DNA of 64,000 bases from Desulforamulus putei DSM 12395 (GCF_900129195.1 NZ_FQUY01000011.1:1-64000); one strand, 5' to 3'. Shown: positions 25,410 through 35,089, counted from the first letter of the stretch. Numbers and translations: made by a program. The notes: generated from the sequence alone by a model not told the origin.

Positions 25410-25708
25410 TCAGAATTCGACAATGTGTTAATAACTCCTCTTATAGAATACCGGAACATTCGCTTAAAAAGGATTTTTCCAAACTGTTTAGAAACCAAGA
25501 TAAATTGAACACAGATCATCTTATGGCTTTATTACACGCAAAATTAATGCCCGGATCCTACAGAAGTCTTCAAAATTAATCTATGAGTCTATTAAAATAA
25601 AATGATTGTTTCCGAACGAGACAGATTGCCCTGATATAACGGGGAACCGCCTCTTTTTGAAACAACATGGTATAATAAATTTCTAGCAATGGAAAAGGAG
25701 GTCGTCCT
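25410..25708. other. intergenic region, divergent promoters only
   Basis: AT-rich spacer between the hydrogenase-like gene (minus) and the UPF0489 gene (plus). A TGGTATAAT extended -10 element lies near 25668-25676 and probably serves the plus-strand gene. I see no ORF or RNA structure. Confidence 0.5.
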
Positions 25709-26419
25709 TTGGTCCTTTATTTAGATATCGATTTGGACTATTTTGTTTCTCCCATTATAAGGGAATCAGTTACCAACCACCGGCCCGCCGCCGGTGAAAC
25801 CTTTGAGATAAGGGAACCGGCAGGCCTGTTTACTATTCTAAAACAAAAAGAAGTTTTTTTCGGACACAAGCGTTATCTCTTTACCAACCACATGCAGAGC
25901 CATTTACGATGGTGGTTGAATGGAAAGCCTGATAACACTGTCATTCACATTGATGCACACAGTGATTTATACGGACACAGCAGTCCAAGCCTGACCAACC
26001 TCAAAATGCTGGGATGCCAGAACTATTTGTGGCATTCCATTCGGGAGGGGCTGATTTCGGACATCTACTGGGTCTTCCCCGATGATGCCGTGGATATTAG
26101 CCAGCCGAACTTGCTCCATACCATGTTTGCACCCTCCCAACTGGGAAAGACTTTTTTACAGGATAACATTCTGCACGCGGAACTACTTTGTCTGTTACCG
26201 GATGGGCGGAAGAAGACAGTATCTTACCGTTTATTGAAGGCGGAGTCCCTTCCTGTTTTCCGGGAGACCGCAGAGATAATCACCGTGGCTACGTCTCCCG
26301 AATTCATTCCCAGACAGGCGGATGGATTGATCGATTCCATCGGGCGACTTCTCGGTATGGATGAAACAGTGGTACAAAATGTTTTAAAACGGCACGCCGA
26401 CATGAAAACGGTTCGCTGA
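25709..26419 (+). CDS. UPF0489-family protein
   Basis: 236 residues beginning LYLDIDLDYFVSP and containing VIHIDAHSDLYGH, the two acidic/His clusters of the UPF0489 family (related by fold to arginase/deacetylase metal enzymes). The DxDxD and HxDAHxD patterns suggest a binuclear metal site and a hydrolase, but no substrate is known to me. Start is TTG 25709, seven bases after AAAAGGAGG. It is a single-gene unit; the 26420-26610 stretch after it holds nothing clear before the corA leader. Confidence 0.75.
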   Translation: MVLYLDIDLDYFVSPIIRESVTNHRPAAGETFEIREPAGLFTILKQKEVFFGHKRYLFTNHMQSHLRWWLNGKPDNTVIHIDAHSDLYGHSSPSLTNLKMLGCQNYLWHSIREGLISDIYWVFPDDAVDISQPNLLHTMFAPSQLGKTFLQDNILHAELLCLLPDGRKKTVSYRLLKAESLPVFRETAEIITVATSPEFIPRQADGLIDSIGRLLGMDETVVQNVLKRHADMKTVR

Positions 26420-26611
26420 TTTATAGTAAGATTTTGGGGAATGATCAGAGTGCGACAAACCGAACTTAGCAGAAGTTATTCTTAGGAAGCAATAGATAAA
26501 TAACAATATTTGTAACCAATCCCCGCTGGCAAGCCAAATTGCTTAAAATTTACCCAATATGTGTTGACACTTTGGCTTGTATATTCTATATTTTATATTA
26601 AGTGAATAGTT

Positions 26612-26775
26612 TTCTTCGTTAGGTGAGGCTTCTACATAGACAGATGCCACTGCCCGGAAATGTCGAGAGACTCTAACGGGTTAACAGGTACTACCGGCTT
26701 AAGGTTTTACCTAATGTGGCTGGGGCACATGTCCCTAGCTATGTATGTGCTAAAGCTTGTACGAGAGGAGAAGGC
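26612..26775 (+). promoter_or_regulatory. M-box (ykoK) magnesium riboswitch
   Basis: The leader matches the M-box consensus at the conserved blocks: GTTAGGTGAGGCTTCTACATA, then CCACTGCCCGGAAATGTCGAGAGAC, GGGTTAACAGGTA, CCTAATGTGGCTGGGGC, and GCTAAAGCTTGTACGAGAGGAG at the 3' side. Binding of Mg2+ folds the aptamer and favours the terminator at 26805-26831, shutting off corA. The GAGAAGG segment just 3' of the aptamer can pair with the CCTTC arm of the terminator, forming the likely antiterminator. Confidence 0.92.
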
Positions 26776-26804
26776 CTGAGTGCCCTTTTACGGGTGTTTT
26801 TATG

Positions 26805-26831
26805 ACCTTCTGTTTACACGAAGGTTTTTTT
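26805..26831 (+). terminator. riboswitch-controlled terminator
   Basis: Stem ACCTTC/GAAGGT with a 9-nt loop and seven T, directly downstream of the M-box aptamer and upstream of corA. Confidence 0.85.
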
Positions 26832-26856
26832 ATTTTGCCAGTGGGAGGTGGTAAGA

Positions 26857-26964
26857 ATGGATGATCCGTATCCTGGGGATTTACCAAAAATACTATTCTT
26901 TCATTCTTACCCATTTGGCCCCCTTTGCCAAATGACAGCGCTCATTGGAGGTGAATGCCGATGA
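26857..26964 (+). CDS. upstream ORF (35 aa leader peptide) coupled to corA
   Basis: A 35-codon frame starts at ATG 26857 with an excellent ribosome site (GGGAGGTGG, 7 bases upstream), lies after the riboswitch terminator, and stops with TGA 26962-26964 that overlaps the ATG of corA at 26961 (ATGA). The peptide begins MDDPYPGDLPKILFF and is rich in Pro and aromatics. The overlap and the strong initiation site suggest translational coupling; a regulatory leader role, comparable to mgtL/corL of enterobacteria, is inference. Confidence 0.6.
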   Translation: MDDPYPGDLPKILFFHSYPFGPLCQMTALIGGECR

Positions 26965-27929
26965 TTAAGACCTATCTTTATGACCATACTGAAAAGAAAA
27001 TGCGTCATGACATCAGTCTGGACAACTTGCACCAGGTACTGGCCCATAAAGAAAACCTGCTGTGGGTGGACCTGTATAACTTCTCCGAGCAGGAATTAAA
27101 ATATGTGGCCAACGCCTTTGGCTTTCACGAACTGGCAGTGGAGGACTGCATGCACTACAGCCCCCGGGCCAAGTTGGACAAATACGACGATTATCATTTT
27201 CTGGTGATCCACGCCATACGCTATAACGAAGAACGGGACGAAGAAATTATGTTGGTGCAGCTCAACATTTTTCTGGGTGAAAACTATGTGGTAACCGTTC
27301 ATAAAAACACCCTGCCCAGTCTGGGCAGGATGGCAAAAATCTGCCTGACAGACACCAAGGTGTCCAATAAAGGTAAAGACTTTTTTCTTTACTCCATTAT
27401 CGACGGTTTGGTGGATGAATACTTTCCGGTACTGGACCGAATCGGCGATCGTATTGAAGACCTGGAAGATGAAATTTACGAAAAGCCCAGCCGAGAGACC
27501 ACCGATGAGTTCCTGGCCCTCAAGAGAACCATTTTAACCATGCGCCGGGCCATCACTCCCCAGCGCAAGATCTTTTACAACATCAGCAGCAGCTCCTTTG
27601 CCATCAGTGAGGACAACCAGCCCTACTACCTGGACTTGAAGGACCATCTGGAGCGGATTTCCGACACCATTGACGGTTATAAGGACTTGGTGGACGGCGC
27701 CCTGGCCACCTATTCTTCTATTATCAGCGCCCGGACCAACGAGACCATGCGGGTTTTAACGGTGATTTCTACGATCTTCATGCCCTTAACCTTTGTGACC
27801 GGTTTTTTTGGTATGAATGTTCCTTTACCGGACCAGGATTCCGTATGGTCCACCGTGAGCATTACCATAGGTTTGATTTTGGTTTCCATGTGGATGATTG
27901 TGATTTTTCGCCAAAAGAAATGGATGTAA
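26961..27929 (+). CDS. corA: magnesium/cobalt transporter CorA
   Basis: CorA forms a pentameric Mg2+ channel in the inner membrane. The 322-residue protein has the long cytosolic domain, a first membrane helix ending in the invariant GMN signature (FFGMNVP) near the C-terminus and a second helix (SVSITIGLILVSMWMIVIF), then a basic tail. I choose ATG 26961 because GGAGG is 9 bases upstream; ATG 26955 is only 3 bases from it. Expression is controlled by the M-box riboswitch and probably by the coupled upstream ORF. Confidence 0.95.
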   Translation: MIKTYLYDHTEKKMRHDISLDNLHQVLAHKENLLWVDLYNFSEQELKYVANAFGFHELAVEDCMHYSPRAKLDKYDDYHFLVIHAIRYNEERDEEIMLVQLNIFLGENYVVTVHKNTLPSLGRMAKICLTDTKVSNKGKDFFLYSIIDGLVDEYFPVLDRIGDRIEDLEDEIYEKPSRETTDEFLALKRTILTMRRAITPQRKIFYNISSSSFAISEDNQPYYLDLKDHLERISDTIDGYKDLVDGALATYSSIISARTNETMRVLTVISTIFMPLTFVTGFFGMNVPLPDQDSVWSTVSITIGLILVSMWMIVIFRQKKWM

Positions 27930-27931
27930 AG

Positions 27932-27966
27932 AAAATGCCTCTACCGCTGCGTGGCAGAGGCATTTT
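27932..27966. terminator. convergent terminator between corA and rsgI
   Basis: An 11-12 bp stem (AAAATGCCTCT/AGAGGCATTTT) with a 12-nt loop and T tails on both strands. It lies within the last codons of rsgI. Confidence 0.85.
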
Positions 27967-29104
27967 CTTTATTTATAAAGTTTTTATCCTCTTTTTCTTT
28001 TCCTTTCGGCCCTTTATCGGGTTTGCCGGGTTGAGTCCCGTCGGAAGGATGGGACGGATGTTTCTCCGCCGGCGCTTTATCCAAAGCGCTGTCTTTGATT
28101 TGCTGTGTATGCTGCGGCGGGCCTGAAGGGCTATGGCGACGGTCATACCGCCGCTGTTCAGTCTCATCTTCATCTTTTTGTTTCTTGTCCTCTTTACCTT
28201 CTTGATTGCCTTGATCCTCTCCATGATCTTGTTTCTTTTGGTTGGTTTGCAGGGGCTTGTTGTTTGGCAGCCGTTGTTGTCTTTGCTCTTTTGTGATTTG
28301 TCCCGGCGGCATCTGTTTGAACCGGTGGTTAACTGGTTTTAAGTCCTCTTGACCTTTAAATTTAGCATGGGGCAAAACATGTTGTATTTCAATGCCCTTT
28401 TCCTTTTCTAATTGACCAAGTCCCTTGTTCTTTACTTCATCAAGGGAAATTCGGGCCCCTTGCTTGCTGCTGCCCTGGTGAATTAAATAGCGCCCCACGG
28501 AAACTCCCTTTTGGCCGGCCAGCTTGTGCTCTTCAACGGTAGCCCTTTCGGTGATCACTTTCACCGGGGTGTTTAAGGCAGTCACAGTATGATTGACTGT
28601 AGCCGCCAGTTTTTCTTCATCCACCACGGTTGTATTTTCCCTGGCCGGGGTCACGGTGGCCAGCACCACATTATTGGTATCATTTAAATAGTGATACCGG
28701 GCCGCACCTGCCACCAGCAGTTCCACCGCCTGGTAAACTTCCAGTTTCTCAGGCGGCACCTTTTTTAATAATTGCCGGCCGTCTTCATCCAACCCCGTGG
28801 CTTTCATCACCGTTCCCTTATTGTCCACCGCCAATTCCAAGCTGGGGTTAATATCCAGAGCCACATAGGCCGCCGCAGAAGCCGGCATCATTTTGGCCCA
28901 CAGGCCGATGATACAAACCAGGATAAGGACGGAAGCCACTGCCCCCCCCTGAAGCAAGGAGGGAAATTTTAGTTCAATCCCTGTTACCTCCTGCCCAAGG
29001 GTACGGTGATTTTTTCTTAACAACACCCGGACAAACCGCCCGTCCGGGGTCATTACCACACCGACAGGCCCTTTGGTTTGAACCAAAATCCCTTTAATCA
29101 CCAC
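27941..29104 (-). CDS. rsgI: anti-sigma-I factor RsgI-like protein
   Basis: 387 residues. The N-terminal cytosolic RsgI domain (GILVQTKGPVGVVMTPDGRFVRV, residues 5-45) binds SigI; one membrane span follows (GAVASVLILVCIIGLWAKMM, about 53-72); outside, a conserved region (AYVALDINPSLELAVDNKGTV) is typical of RsgI. The last 130 residues are low-complexity and rich in Lys, Gln, Glu, Asp and Pro, unlike the cellulose-binding ends of clostridial homologues. The gene overlaps sigI by 11 bp. It should sense an outside cue, perhaps heat or cell-wall state. Confidence 0.88.
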   Translation of the reverse strand: MVIKGILVQTKGPVGVVMTPDGRFVRVLLRKNHRTLGQEVTGIELKFPSLLQGGAVASVLILVCIIGLWAKMMPASAAAYVALDINPSLELAVDNKGTVMKATGLDEDGRQLLKKVPPEKLEVYQAVELLVAGAARYHYLNDTNNVVLATVTPARENTTVVDEEKLAATVNHTVTALNTPVKVITERATVEEHKLAGQKGVSVGRYLIHQGSSKQGARISLDEVKNKGLGQLEKEKGIEIQHVLPHAKFKGQEDLKPVNHRFKQMPPGQITKEQRQQRLPNNKPLQTNQKKQDHGEDQGNQEGKEDKKQKDEDETEQRRYDRRHSPSGPPQHTQQIKDSALDKAPAEKHPSHPSDGTQPGKPDKGPKGKEKEDKNFINKENASATQR

Positions 29105-29885
29105 TGCTTCCCTCCTCTCCTTTTGACCAACCGGTTAGTTTTAAATAAGAATACAGGTAAATAAAACGCTCCCTTTGATGCAACAACAGCGCCATGGCAA
29201 TGATATACCGTCGTCCCTTTTCGATGGTTTTCCGGTGCAGCCCTGAGCTTAAGGCCAATTCTTTAACGGGCAACCGCCTGGTGCGGATTAAATGATCCAT
29301 TAAATCCGGCTGTTCTGCCACTTGTTTTGCCACTGCCATCAAACTTTCCCGGGAGTCCCTGTGCTTTGGCGAAGCTTCCACCAGTTCACTGAAGCTAATG
29401 CCATACAGGGATAGTTCCTTTTGAAAATCAATCACTTCCTCCTGCCGTTCTCTGGCCTCCGCTTCAAACAGATACTTTTCCCAGGCCTGAGTGGTTTCCA
29501 ATTGAACCGGCACATCATCCGCCGCCTGGTACTCCAGGGGCTGGTGCCTGTGCCGGGCTTCCCGGCGAAAATAATCTGCCAGCCGGCTTTTGATCACCAG
29601 ACGGGCAAACCCAAGGAAAGGAATGTTCCTTTTTTCTTCAAACCGGTCAATGGCTTCATTAAACGCCATAAGACCAACGCTCAATTCATCGTCCCTGCCC
29701 CATTCCAGAGAACGCCCGCAAACCTTGATACAGGCGCTTTGAATAAACGGTTTGGCCTCGGTTAATAGTTGTTCTCTGGCAAGGGTATCGCCCTTTCTGG
29801 CCTGATCCAGATACTGTGCCGTATATTGCTCTAATGTCAAAACGTGGTCACTCCCCCTGACCCCGAACTGATCCCCCCCGAACAT
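29094..29885 (-). CDS. sigI: RNA polymerase sigma factor SigI
   Basis: A 263-residue sigma-I family protein, with core-binding and -10 regions (LEWGRDDELSVGLMAFNEAIDRFEEKRNIPFLGFARLVIKSRLADYFRRE) and a C-terminal DNA-binding part (LPVKELALSSGLHRKTIEKGRRYIIAMALLL). SigI acts in heat and wall stress in Bacillus and controls cellulosome genes in Clostridium. It is paired with rsgI. Start uncertain: ATG 29885 lacks a good site; TTG 29840, after AGGGGGA, would give about 248 residues and fits the family start better. Confidence 0.88.
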   Translation of the reverse strand: MFGGDQFGVRGSDHVLTLEQYTAQYLDQARKGDTLAREQLLTEAKPFIQSACIKVCGRSLEWGRDDELSVGLMAFNEAIDRFEEKRNIPFLGFARLVIKSRLADYFRREARHRHQPLEYQAADDVPVQLETTQAWEKYLFEAEARERQEEVIDFQKELSLYGISFSELVEASPKHRDSRESLMAVAKQVAEQPDLMDHLIRTRRLPVKELALSSGLHRKTIEKGRRYIIAMALLLHQRERFIYLYSYLKLTGWSKGEEGSSGD

Positions 29886-29943
29886 GATTTGTGTTGTCTG
29901 TTATTTATTACGAAGCCGTTATCATATATGGGGGTGTCGGAAT

Positions 29944-29976
29944 AAAAAAACCCCTGCTTTATAAAATTGGCAGGGG
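29944..29976 (-). terminator. terminator of the trp operon
   Basis: Minus-strand stem CCCCTGC/GCAGGGG with a 12-nt loop and seven T, 56 bp past the trpA stop. Confidence 0.88.
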
Positions 29977-30031
29977 ACAAGGTCTACTATTATTTTATCT
30001 GGGATGGCAATAATGAGCAACCCGAAAATTG

Positions 30032-30859
30032 TTATCCATTTTTTCCAAATTGTACCTGGGCGGATGATAAAACTCCTTTAAGCTGCCTGGTTAAACCGGC
30101 CACGGATTGTAAACTGTCCTCTCCCTGCTCCTCCACCAATCGGACCAGGGCGCTTCCCACCACCACACCGTCACAGTACCGTGCCACCGCTGCTGCTTGA
30201 TCCGTTGTGGCAATACCAAACCCCGCCACAATGGGCAGGTCCGTAAACTCCCTGACCTGGCCGGCAAGCCGGGCGATCTCGCCGGTGACGTCCTGCCGGG
30301 TACCGGTGATGCCTGTTACGGTGACACAGTAAATAAATCCCCGGGCGGCGGCGGTGATCTTGGCCAAACGGTGCCTGTTGCTGGTGGGGGCCGCCAGGGG
30401 AATCAACGCCAAACCCACCTTGTCTGCCTCGGTGATCAGGGGACCGGCCTCCTCTACGGGCAAGTCCGGTATAATCAGACCCGCCACCCCGGCCCGGGCG
30501 GCATCGGCACAAAAAGCGTTAAGACCGTATTGCAGGATGGGGTTGTAATAGGACATCAAAACCAGCGGGGTTTTTACTTTTTCTCTTACCTCTTCCACCA
30601 GCTTTAGAATGCCCGCCGGGTTTGTATGATTCCGGAGAGCCCTGGTGGAAGCCCGCTGGATCACCGGCCCGTCGGCCGACGGATCGGAAAAGGGAACTCC
30701 CAGTTCAATGATGTCGGCCCCGGCCCGGTCCATGGCTAAAACCAGCCGGCCGGTGGTTTGCATGTCAGGGTCGCCGGCGGTAATATACGTCACCAGAGCC
30801 TTTTCGCTCCGCTTTTTTAACAGGGCAAATTTCTCTGCCAACTGCTGAACTCCGGTCAT
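30032..30859 (-). CDS. trpA: tryptophan synthase alpha subunit
   Basis: Splits indole-3-glycerol phosphate to indole, which passes through the tunnel to TrpB. The TIM-barrel motifs are complete: [28 protein letters not shown] (catalytic Glu and Asp), [17 protein letters not shown] and VAGFGI. ATG 30859 overlaps the trpB stop by 4 bp (ATGA); an in-frame extension to 31027 lies inside trpB. Normal length, 275 residues. Last gene of the operon. Confidence 0.96.
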   Translation of the reverse strand: MTGVQQLAEKFALLKKRSEKALVTYITAGDPDMQTTGRLVLAMDRAGADIIELGVPFSDPSADGPVIQRASTRALRNHTNPAGILKLVEEVREKVKTPLVLMSYYNPILQYGLNAFCADAARAGVAGLIIPDLPVEEAGPLITEADKVGLALIPLAAPTSNRHRLAKITAAARGFIYCVTVTGITGTRQDVTGEIARLAGQVREFTDLPIVAGFGIATTDQAAAVARYCDGVVVGSALVRLVEEQGEDSLQSVAGLTRQLKGVLSSAQVQFGKNG

Positions 30860-32046
30860 CCTAAATCCACCCCCATTTCTCTGGCCACGGTATGCACGTC
30901 TTTGTCTCCCCGGCCCGATAAACAAACCAGAATGTTCTGGTGGCTTTCCATTTGCGGGGCCAGTTTTACCGCCTCGGACAGGGCATGGGAACTCTCCAGG
31001 GCCGGCAGAATGCCCTCGGTGCGGCAAAGCAGGTGAAAGGCCGCCAGAGCCTCCTGGTCGGTGGCAACGGCGTAGTGTACCCTTCCGTTATCCTTTAAAT
31101 AACTGTGTTCCGGACCTACACCCGGGTAGTCCAACCCGGCCGATATGGAATGAACCGGCGTAACCTGGCCGTACCGATCCTGCACCAGGTAGCTGTAAGA
31201 CCCGTGCAGCACCCCCGGCCGGCCGGCATTTAAAGGAGCGGCGTGTTTCCCGGATGATAGTCCCAGTCCACCGGCCTCCACCCCCACCAGCTTTACATCG
31301 GCATCCTCTAAAAAGGCGTGAAAGATCCCCATGGAGTTGCTTCCGCCGCCCACACAGGCCACCACACAGTGGGGCAGGGCGCCGGTTTGTTCCAGCATTT
31401 GCCGCCTAGCTTCCCGTCCTATGACAGCTTGAAAATCCCTTACCATCATGGGATAAGGATGGGGGCCGGCCACCGAACCAATGACATAAAAGGTATCCCG
31501 CACATTGGTTACCCAATCCCGCATGGCTTCATTCATGGCGTCCTTCAGAGTGCCGCTGCCGGAACAAACCTCCACCACCTCGGCTCCCAGCAGGCGCATG
31601 CGGAACACGTTCAGGGACTGGCGCTCCGTATCTTCTTTTCCCATATACACCACACATTTCATACCCAGCATGGCGGCTACCGTAGCGGTGGCCACCCCGT
31701 GCTGGCCGGCCCCGGTTTCCGCTACAATACGTTGTTTACCCATACGGCGGGCCAGCAGCAGTTGACCGATGGTGTTGTTTATCTTATGGGCGCCGGTATG
31801 GTTCAGGTCTTCCCGTTTGAGAAAGATGCGGGCTCCCCCGATTTGCCTGCTGAGGGCTGCGGCGAAATAGACCGGGGAGGGGCGTCCCACGTAGTGATGC
31901 AAGTAGTACTCTACTTCTCTTTGGAAATCATCGTCTTGCCGGGCTTTCTGGTAGGCCTCTATGAGTTCCTCCAGGGCCGGCATCAGGGTCTCGGGAACAA
32001 AGGTCCCCCCGTAGGCCCCAAAATATCCTCTGCTATCCGGCTGCAT
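30856..32046 (-). CDS. trpB: tryptophan synthase beta subunit
   Basis: PLP enzyme joining indole and serine. The PLP lysine motif [15 protein letters not shown] and phosphate-binding GGGSNSMG are present, and the N-terminus ([22 protein letters not shown]) marks the TrpB1 type that pairs with TrpA. The start is ATG 32046 after GGGAGGTG; the frame continues to 32067. It overlaps trpF by 14 bp. 396 residues, normal. Confidence 0.96.
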   Translation of the reverse strand: MQPDSRGYFGAYGGTFVPETLMPALEELIEAYQKARQDDDFQREVEYYLHHYVGRPSPVYFAAALSRQIGGARIFLKREDLNHTGAHKINNTIGQLLLARRMGKQRIVAETGAGQHGVATATVAAMLGMKCVVYMGKEDTERQSLNVFRMRLLGAEVVEVCSGSGTLKDAMNEAMRDWVTNVRDTFYVIGSVAGPHPYPMMVRDFQAVIGREARRQMLEQTGALPHCVVACVGGGSNSMGIFHAFLEDADVKLVGVEAGGLGLSSGKHAAPLNAGRPGVLHGSYSYLVQDRYGQVTPVHSISAGLDYPGVGPEHSYLKDNGRVHYAVATDQEALAAFHLLCRTEGILPALESSHALSEAVKLAPQMESHQNILVCLSGRGDKDVHTVAREMGVDLG

Positions 32047-32677
32047 ATGCGGACACCTCCCTGGCACGTTTAATAAAGGCTTTTATAAGCTGCAAATCCT
32101 TTTGCCCGTTGACCTCCACCCCGCTGGAAACATCCACCCCGTAGGGGCGCACCAGGGCCACTGCCCGCCCAACGTTGGCCGGGTTCAGTCCCCCGGCCAG
32201 GATTAAAGGCGCTTTCAGGGGCAAGTTCTCCAGCAGTCGCCAGTTGAAGGGCTGACCGGTACCACCGGCCACACCTTCTAAGTAAGTATCCACCAGCAGG
32301 GCGGCCACAGGGTAGATGCTGGCCTGTTCCAGGGTCTGCCGGTTCCGGGCGGGTACCGCTTTGATGCAGCGCAGGCCCAGTTCCCGGCAGTAGTCCGGGC
32401 TTTCCCGGCCGTGCAGCTGCACCAGGTCCAGCCCGCAGTAGTGGGCGATCTGACGCACCTCTGCCGCCGGAGTATCCACAAAGACCCCCACCCGGGCAAC
32501 CAGCGGGGGGATGGCCTGGCAGATGGCACGGGCCTGCTCGGGGGTCACCTGACGCCTGCCGGGGGCAAAGACCATGCCGATGGCATCTGCCCCGGCCAGA
32601 GCTGCGGTTTCAGCAATCCGGGGATCCCGGACGCCGCAAATTTTTATGCGGACGGTATTAACTTGCAATGCAGCCAC
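32033..32677 (-). CDS. trpF: phosphoribosylanthranilate isomerase
   Basis: Amadori rearrangement of phosphoribosylanthranilate. The N-terminal KICGVRD carries the catalytic Cys and the [13 protein letters not shown] block the phosphate site; the catalytic Asp lies in [11 protein letters not shown]. 214 residues. Overlaps trpC by 20 bp and trpB by 14 bp. The first codon may be GTG 32677 or TTG 32668; the latter is better spaced from GGAGG. Confidence 0.95.
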   Translation of the reverse strand: MAALQVNTVRIKICGVRDPRIAETAALAGADAIGMVFAPGRRQVTPEQARAICQAIPPLVARVGVFVDTPAAEVRQIAHYCGLDLVQLHGRESPDYCRELGLRCIKAVPARNRQTLEQASIYPVAALLVDTYLEGVAGGTGQPFNWRLLENLPLKAPLILAGGLNPANVGRAVALVRPYGVDVSSGVEVNGQKDLQLIKAFIKRAREVSAYAAG

Positions 32678-33455
32678 CTCCCCCTGCCAATTCCCTTACT
32701 TTGCACCCAATGTCCCGGGCGGTCACCAGGGCCTCTCCCACCAAAGCGGCATGAACTCCCAGGCTGTTAAGGAACTGTATATGCTCCCGGTTGTGAATAC
32801 CGCTTTCACTGACAACCGTAATACCTGGCCCGTTGATCAATCCCATCAGAGTACCGGTAGTGACCAGGTCGGTATCAAAGGTATGCAGGTTGCGGTTGTT
32901 GATACCGATGATTTCGGCCCCTGCTTGCAGTACTCTCATTAGTTCTTCCTGTGTATGCACCTCCACCAGAGCCTGCAGACCCAGGTCTTCAGCCAATGCC
33001 AGCAATTGGGTCAGTTCCTCATCGGAAAGGACGGCGGCAATCAGTAAAACGGCATCGGCACCGGCCAGCCTGCTCTGGTAAAGCTGCAACGGGTCCATGA
33101 TAAAGTCTTTGCGCAGCAGGGGAAGCTCGGTTTCCTGACGCACCTCCTCCAGGTAGGCCAGGTGCCCGCGAAAAAACGGGGCATCGGTGAGGACAGAGAT
33201 GGCGGCAGCCCCGTTTTCACTGTAAATGCGGGCCAACCGGCGGTGATCAAAGTCAGGGCAAAGAATCCCTTTGGAAGGAGAAGCTTTCTTAATCTCCGCT
33301 ATCAGGCTTACGCTGCCGGGCAAACCGATGGCTTTCTTAAAATCCCTGGCCGGCGGTAACTTGGTGATTTGCCGTGCCATGTCTCTCAGATCGGAGGTCC
33401 TTTTTAATTTCTCAACTTCTTGCTTCTTGCTTTCGATGATCCTTTGTAAAATCAA
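32658..33455 (-). CDS. trpC: indole-3-glycerol phosphate synthase
   Basis: Closes the indole ring. Active-site blocks are seen in order: IAEIKKASPSKG, LTDAPFFRGHLAYL, LRKDFIMDPLQLYQ, VEVHTQEEL, GINNRNLHTF and VSESGI. 265 residues, normal. It overlaps the trpD stop by 4 bp, typical of coupled translation. Confidence 0.96.
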   Translation of the reverse strand: MILQRIIESKKQEVEKLKRTSDLRDMARQITKLPPARDFKKAIGLPGSVSLIAEIKKASPSKGILCPDFDHRRLARIYSENGAAAISVLTDAPFFRGHLAYLEEVRQETELPLLRKDFIMDPLQLYQSRLAGADAVLLIAAVLSDEELTQLLALAEDLGLQALVEVHTQEELMRVLQAGAEIIGINNRNLHTFDTDLVTTGTLMGLINGPGITVVSESGIHNREHIQFLNSLGVHAALVGEALVTARDIGCKVRELAGGGGCIAS

Positions 33456-34489
33456 AGCGCCGCCGTCCTTTCCCTGACCAGAGTCTGCGAAAACTCCACC
33501 AGCTGTTTTAACTTCTTCCGGGCGCTGCCCGAGTCGATGACATCCTGAGCCAGCCTGACGCCGGTGGCAATGTCCCGGGCCATCCCCCCTGCCACCAGGC
33601 CTAGGGCTGCGTTTATGACCACCACATCCCTCTGGGGTCCGGGAGCGCCGTCTAAGATATTTTGGATCATTCTGGCGTTCTTCTTGGCATCCCCACCGGC
33701 CAGGGCCGCGATGGGAGCCCGTGCAAGTCCAAAATCAAGGGGATCCAGGGAGATCTGTTTAACCTCGTTCCCCCTTACCTCATAGACCAGGGCCTCCCCG
33801 GCCAGGGACACTTCGTCCAGGCCGCCGCAGCCGTGGATCACAAAGGACCTCCCGGTGCCCAAATTGGCCAGAACCCGGGCCATGACCGGGGCGAGATCGG
33901 CACAGTAGACTCCCAGTACCTGGTTCCGGGCAAAGGCGGGATTGGTCAGGGGACCCAGGACATTAAAAACAGTCCGAATGCCGATTTCTTTTCTGGGACC
34001 TGCGGCATACTTCATGGCCCCGTGCAGCAACGGCGCATAGAGAAAGGTAATTCCCACCTTATCAAGACACAATCCCGCTTCTTCCGGGGTCAGGTTTACG
34101 GCCACACCCAAGTGCTCCAGCACATCGGCGCTGCCGCACTTGCTGGAAACCGATCGGTTGCCGTGTTTGGCCACCGGCAAACCGGCCCCGGCCAGTACCA
34201 GCGCACAGGCAGTGGAAATGTTAAAGGTGTTGGCGCCGTCCCCGCCTGTGCCGCAGGTATCCACCAGGCCGGTTCGCGAGGTTTTAACCGGGGTCACCTT
34301 TTCCCGCATGGTGCGGGCAAAACCGGTAATTTCCGCCGCCGTTTCTCCCTTCAGGTGCAGGGCTGTCAGCAAACAGGCAATTTGCGCCGGGGTGGCCCGG
34401 CCTTCCATGATTTCCTTCATGGTATCCCGGGCTTCCGCCTCGGACAGGTCTTCTCCCGTCACCACTTTCTTAATGGCTTCAGTGATCAC
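33452..34489 (-). CDS. trpD: anthranilate phosphoribosyltransferase
   Basis: Transfers phosphoribose from PRPP to anthranilate. Recognised from VDTCGTGGDGANTFNISTA (PRPP/diphosphate loop), KHGNRSVSSKCGSADVLE and the FLYAPLLHGAMKY segment. 345 residues, complete. Its ATG lies about 30 bp after the trpG stop. Confidence 0.96.
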   Translation of the reverse strand: MITEAIKKVVTGEDLSEAEARDTMKEIMEGRATPAQIACLLTALHLKGETAAEITGFARTMREKVTPVKTSRTGLVDTCGTGGDGANTFNISTACALVLAGAGLPVAKHGNRSVSSKCGSADVLEHLGVAVNLTPEEAGLCLDKVGITFLYAPLLHGAMKYAAGPRKEIGIRTVFNVLGPLTNPAFARNQVLGVYCADLAPVMARVLANLGTGRSFVIHGCGGLDEVSLAGEALVYEVRGNEVKQISLDPLDFGLARAPIAALAGGDAKKNARMIQNILDGAPGPQRDVVVINAALGLVAGGMARDIATGVRLAQDVIDSGSARKKLKQLVEFSQTLVRERTAAL

Positions 34490-34519
34490 TCTTCTCTCCT
34501 CCTTCTCAACTCAACTCAT

Positions 34520-35089
34520 TTATGAACACTGCTGAAGAAAATTTCTCAGCAGGGCTTTCCCCTGGGTGGTGGCAATGGACTCGGGGTGAAACTGAACTCC
34601 CTCCACCGGGTAATGTAGATGACGGATTCCCATCACCTCCCCTTCCGGCGTTTTGGCAGTTACTTTAAGGCAGGAGGGCAATGTCTCTTCCTCCACCGCC
34701 AGCGAATGGTAGCGGGTGGCTGTAAAGGACCGGGGAAGATCCTTGTAAAGCCCGCAGCCATCGTGCAGGATGATGGACGTCTTGCCGTGCATCAGGCGAC
34801 CGGCCGCAATGATCTTACCTCCCAGGGCCTGGGCAATGGTTTGATGTCCCAGGCAAACGCCCAGAATGGGTATTTTATCATGCAGCTGCCGCACGGCTTC
34901 CAGGCAGATGCCGGCCTGTTCCGGTCTGCCAGGCCCCGGCGAGAGAATCAAACCGGTCACACCCTCAGCCAACAATTCTGCCGGTGTAATGGCATCATTG
35001 CGATAAACCCTGACTTCCTGCCCCAGCTCCCTGACCAACTGAACAAGGTTATAGGTAAAGGAATCATAATTATCGATCACGGCCAGCAC
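34520..35089 (-). CDS. trpG: anthranilate synthase glutamine amidotransferase subunit
   Basis: Class I amidotransferase that supplies ammonia to TrpE. Catalytic Cys in PILGVCLGHQ and His/Glu in GVQFHPESI. Starts at GTG 35089 (VLAVIDNYDSFTYNLVQ) with AAGGGGGGAG upstream; the open frame to 35341 lies within trpE. 189 residues; overlaps trpE by 20 bp. In some Firmicutes the gene also serves folate synthesis; no pab gene is here. Confidence 0.95.
   Translation of the reverse strand: MLAVIDNYDSFTYNLVQLVRELGQEVRVYRNDAITPAELLAEGVTGLILSPGPGRPEQAGICLEAVRQLHDKIPILGVCLGHQTIAQALGGKIIAAGRLMHGKTSIILHDGCGLYKDLPRSFTATRYHSLAVEEETLPSCLKVTAKTPEGEVMGIRHLHYPVEGVQFHPESIATTQGKALLRNFLQQCS

Noticed and set aside
31318-32073. 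251-codon plus-strand frame opposite trpB
   Set aside because: A shadow of the GC-rich trpB gene; composition (many His/Gly) and lack of a ribosome site show it is not coding.
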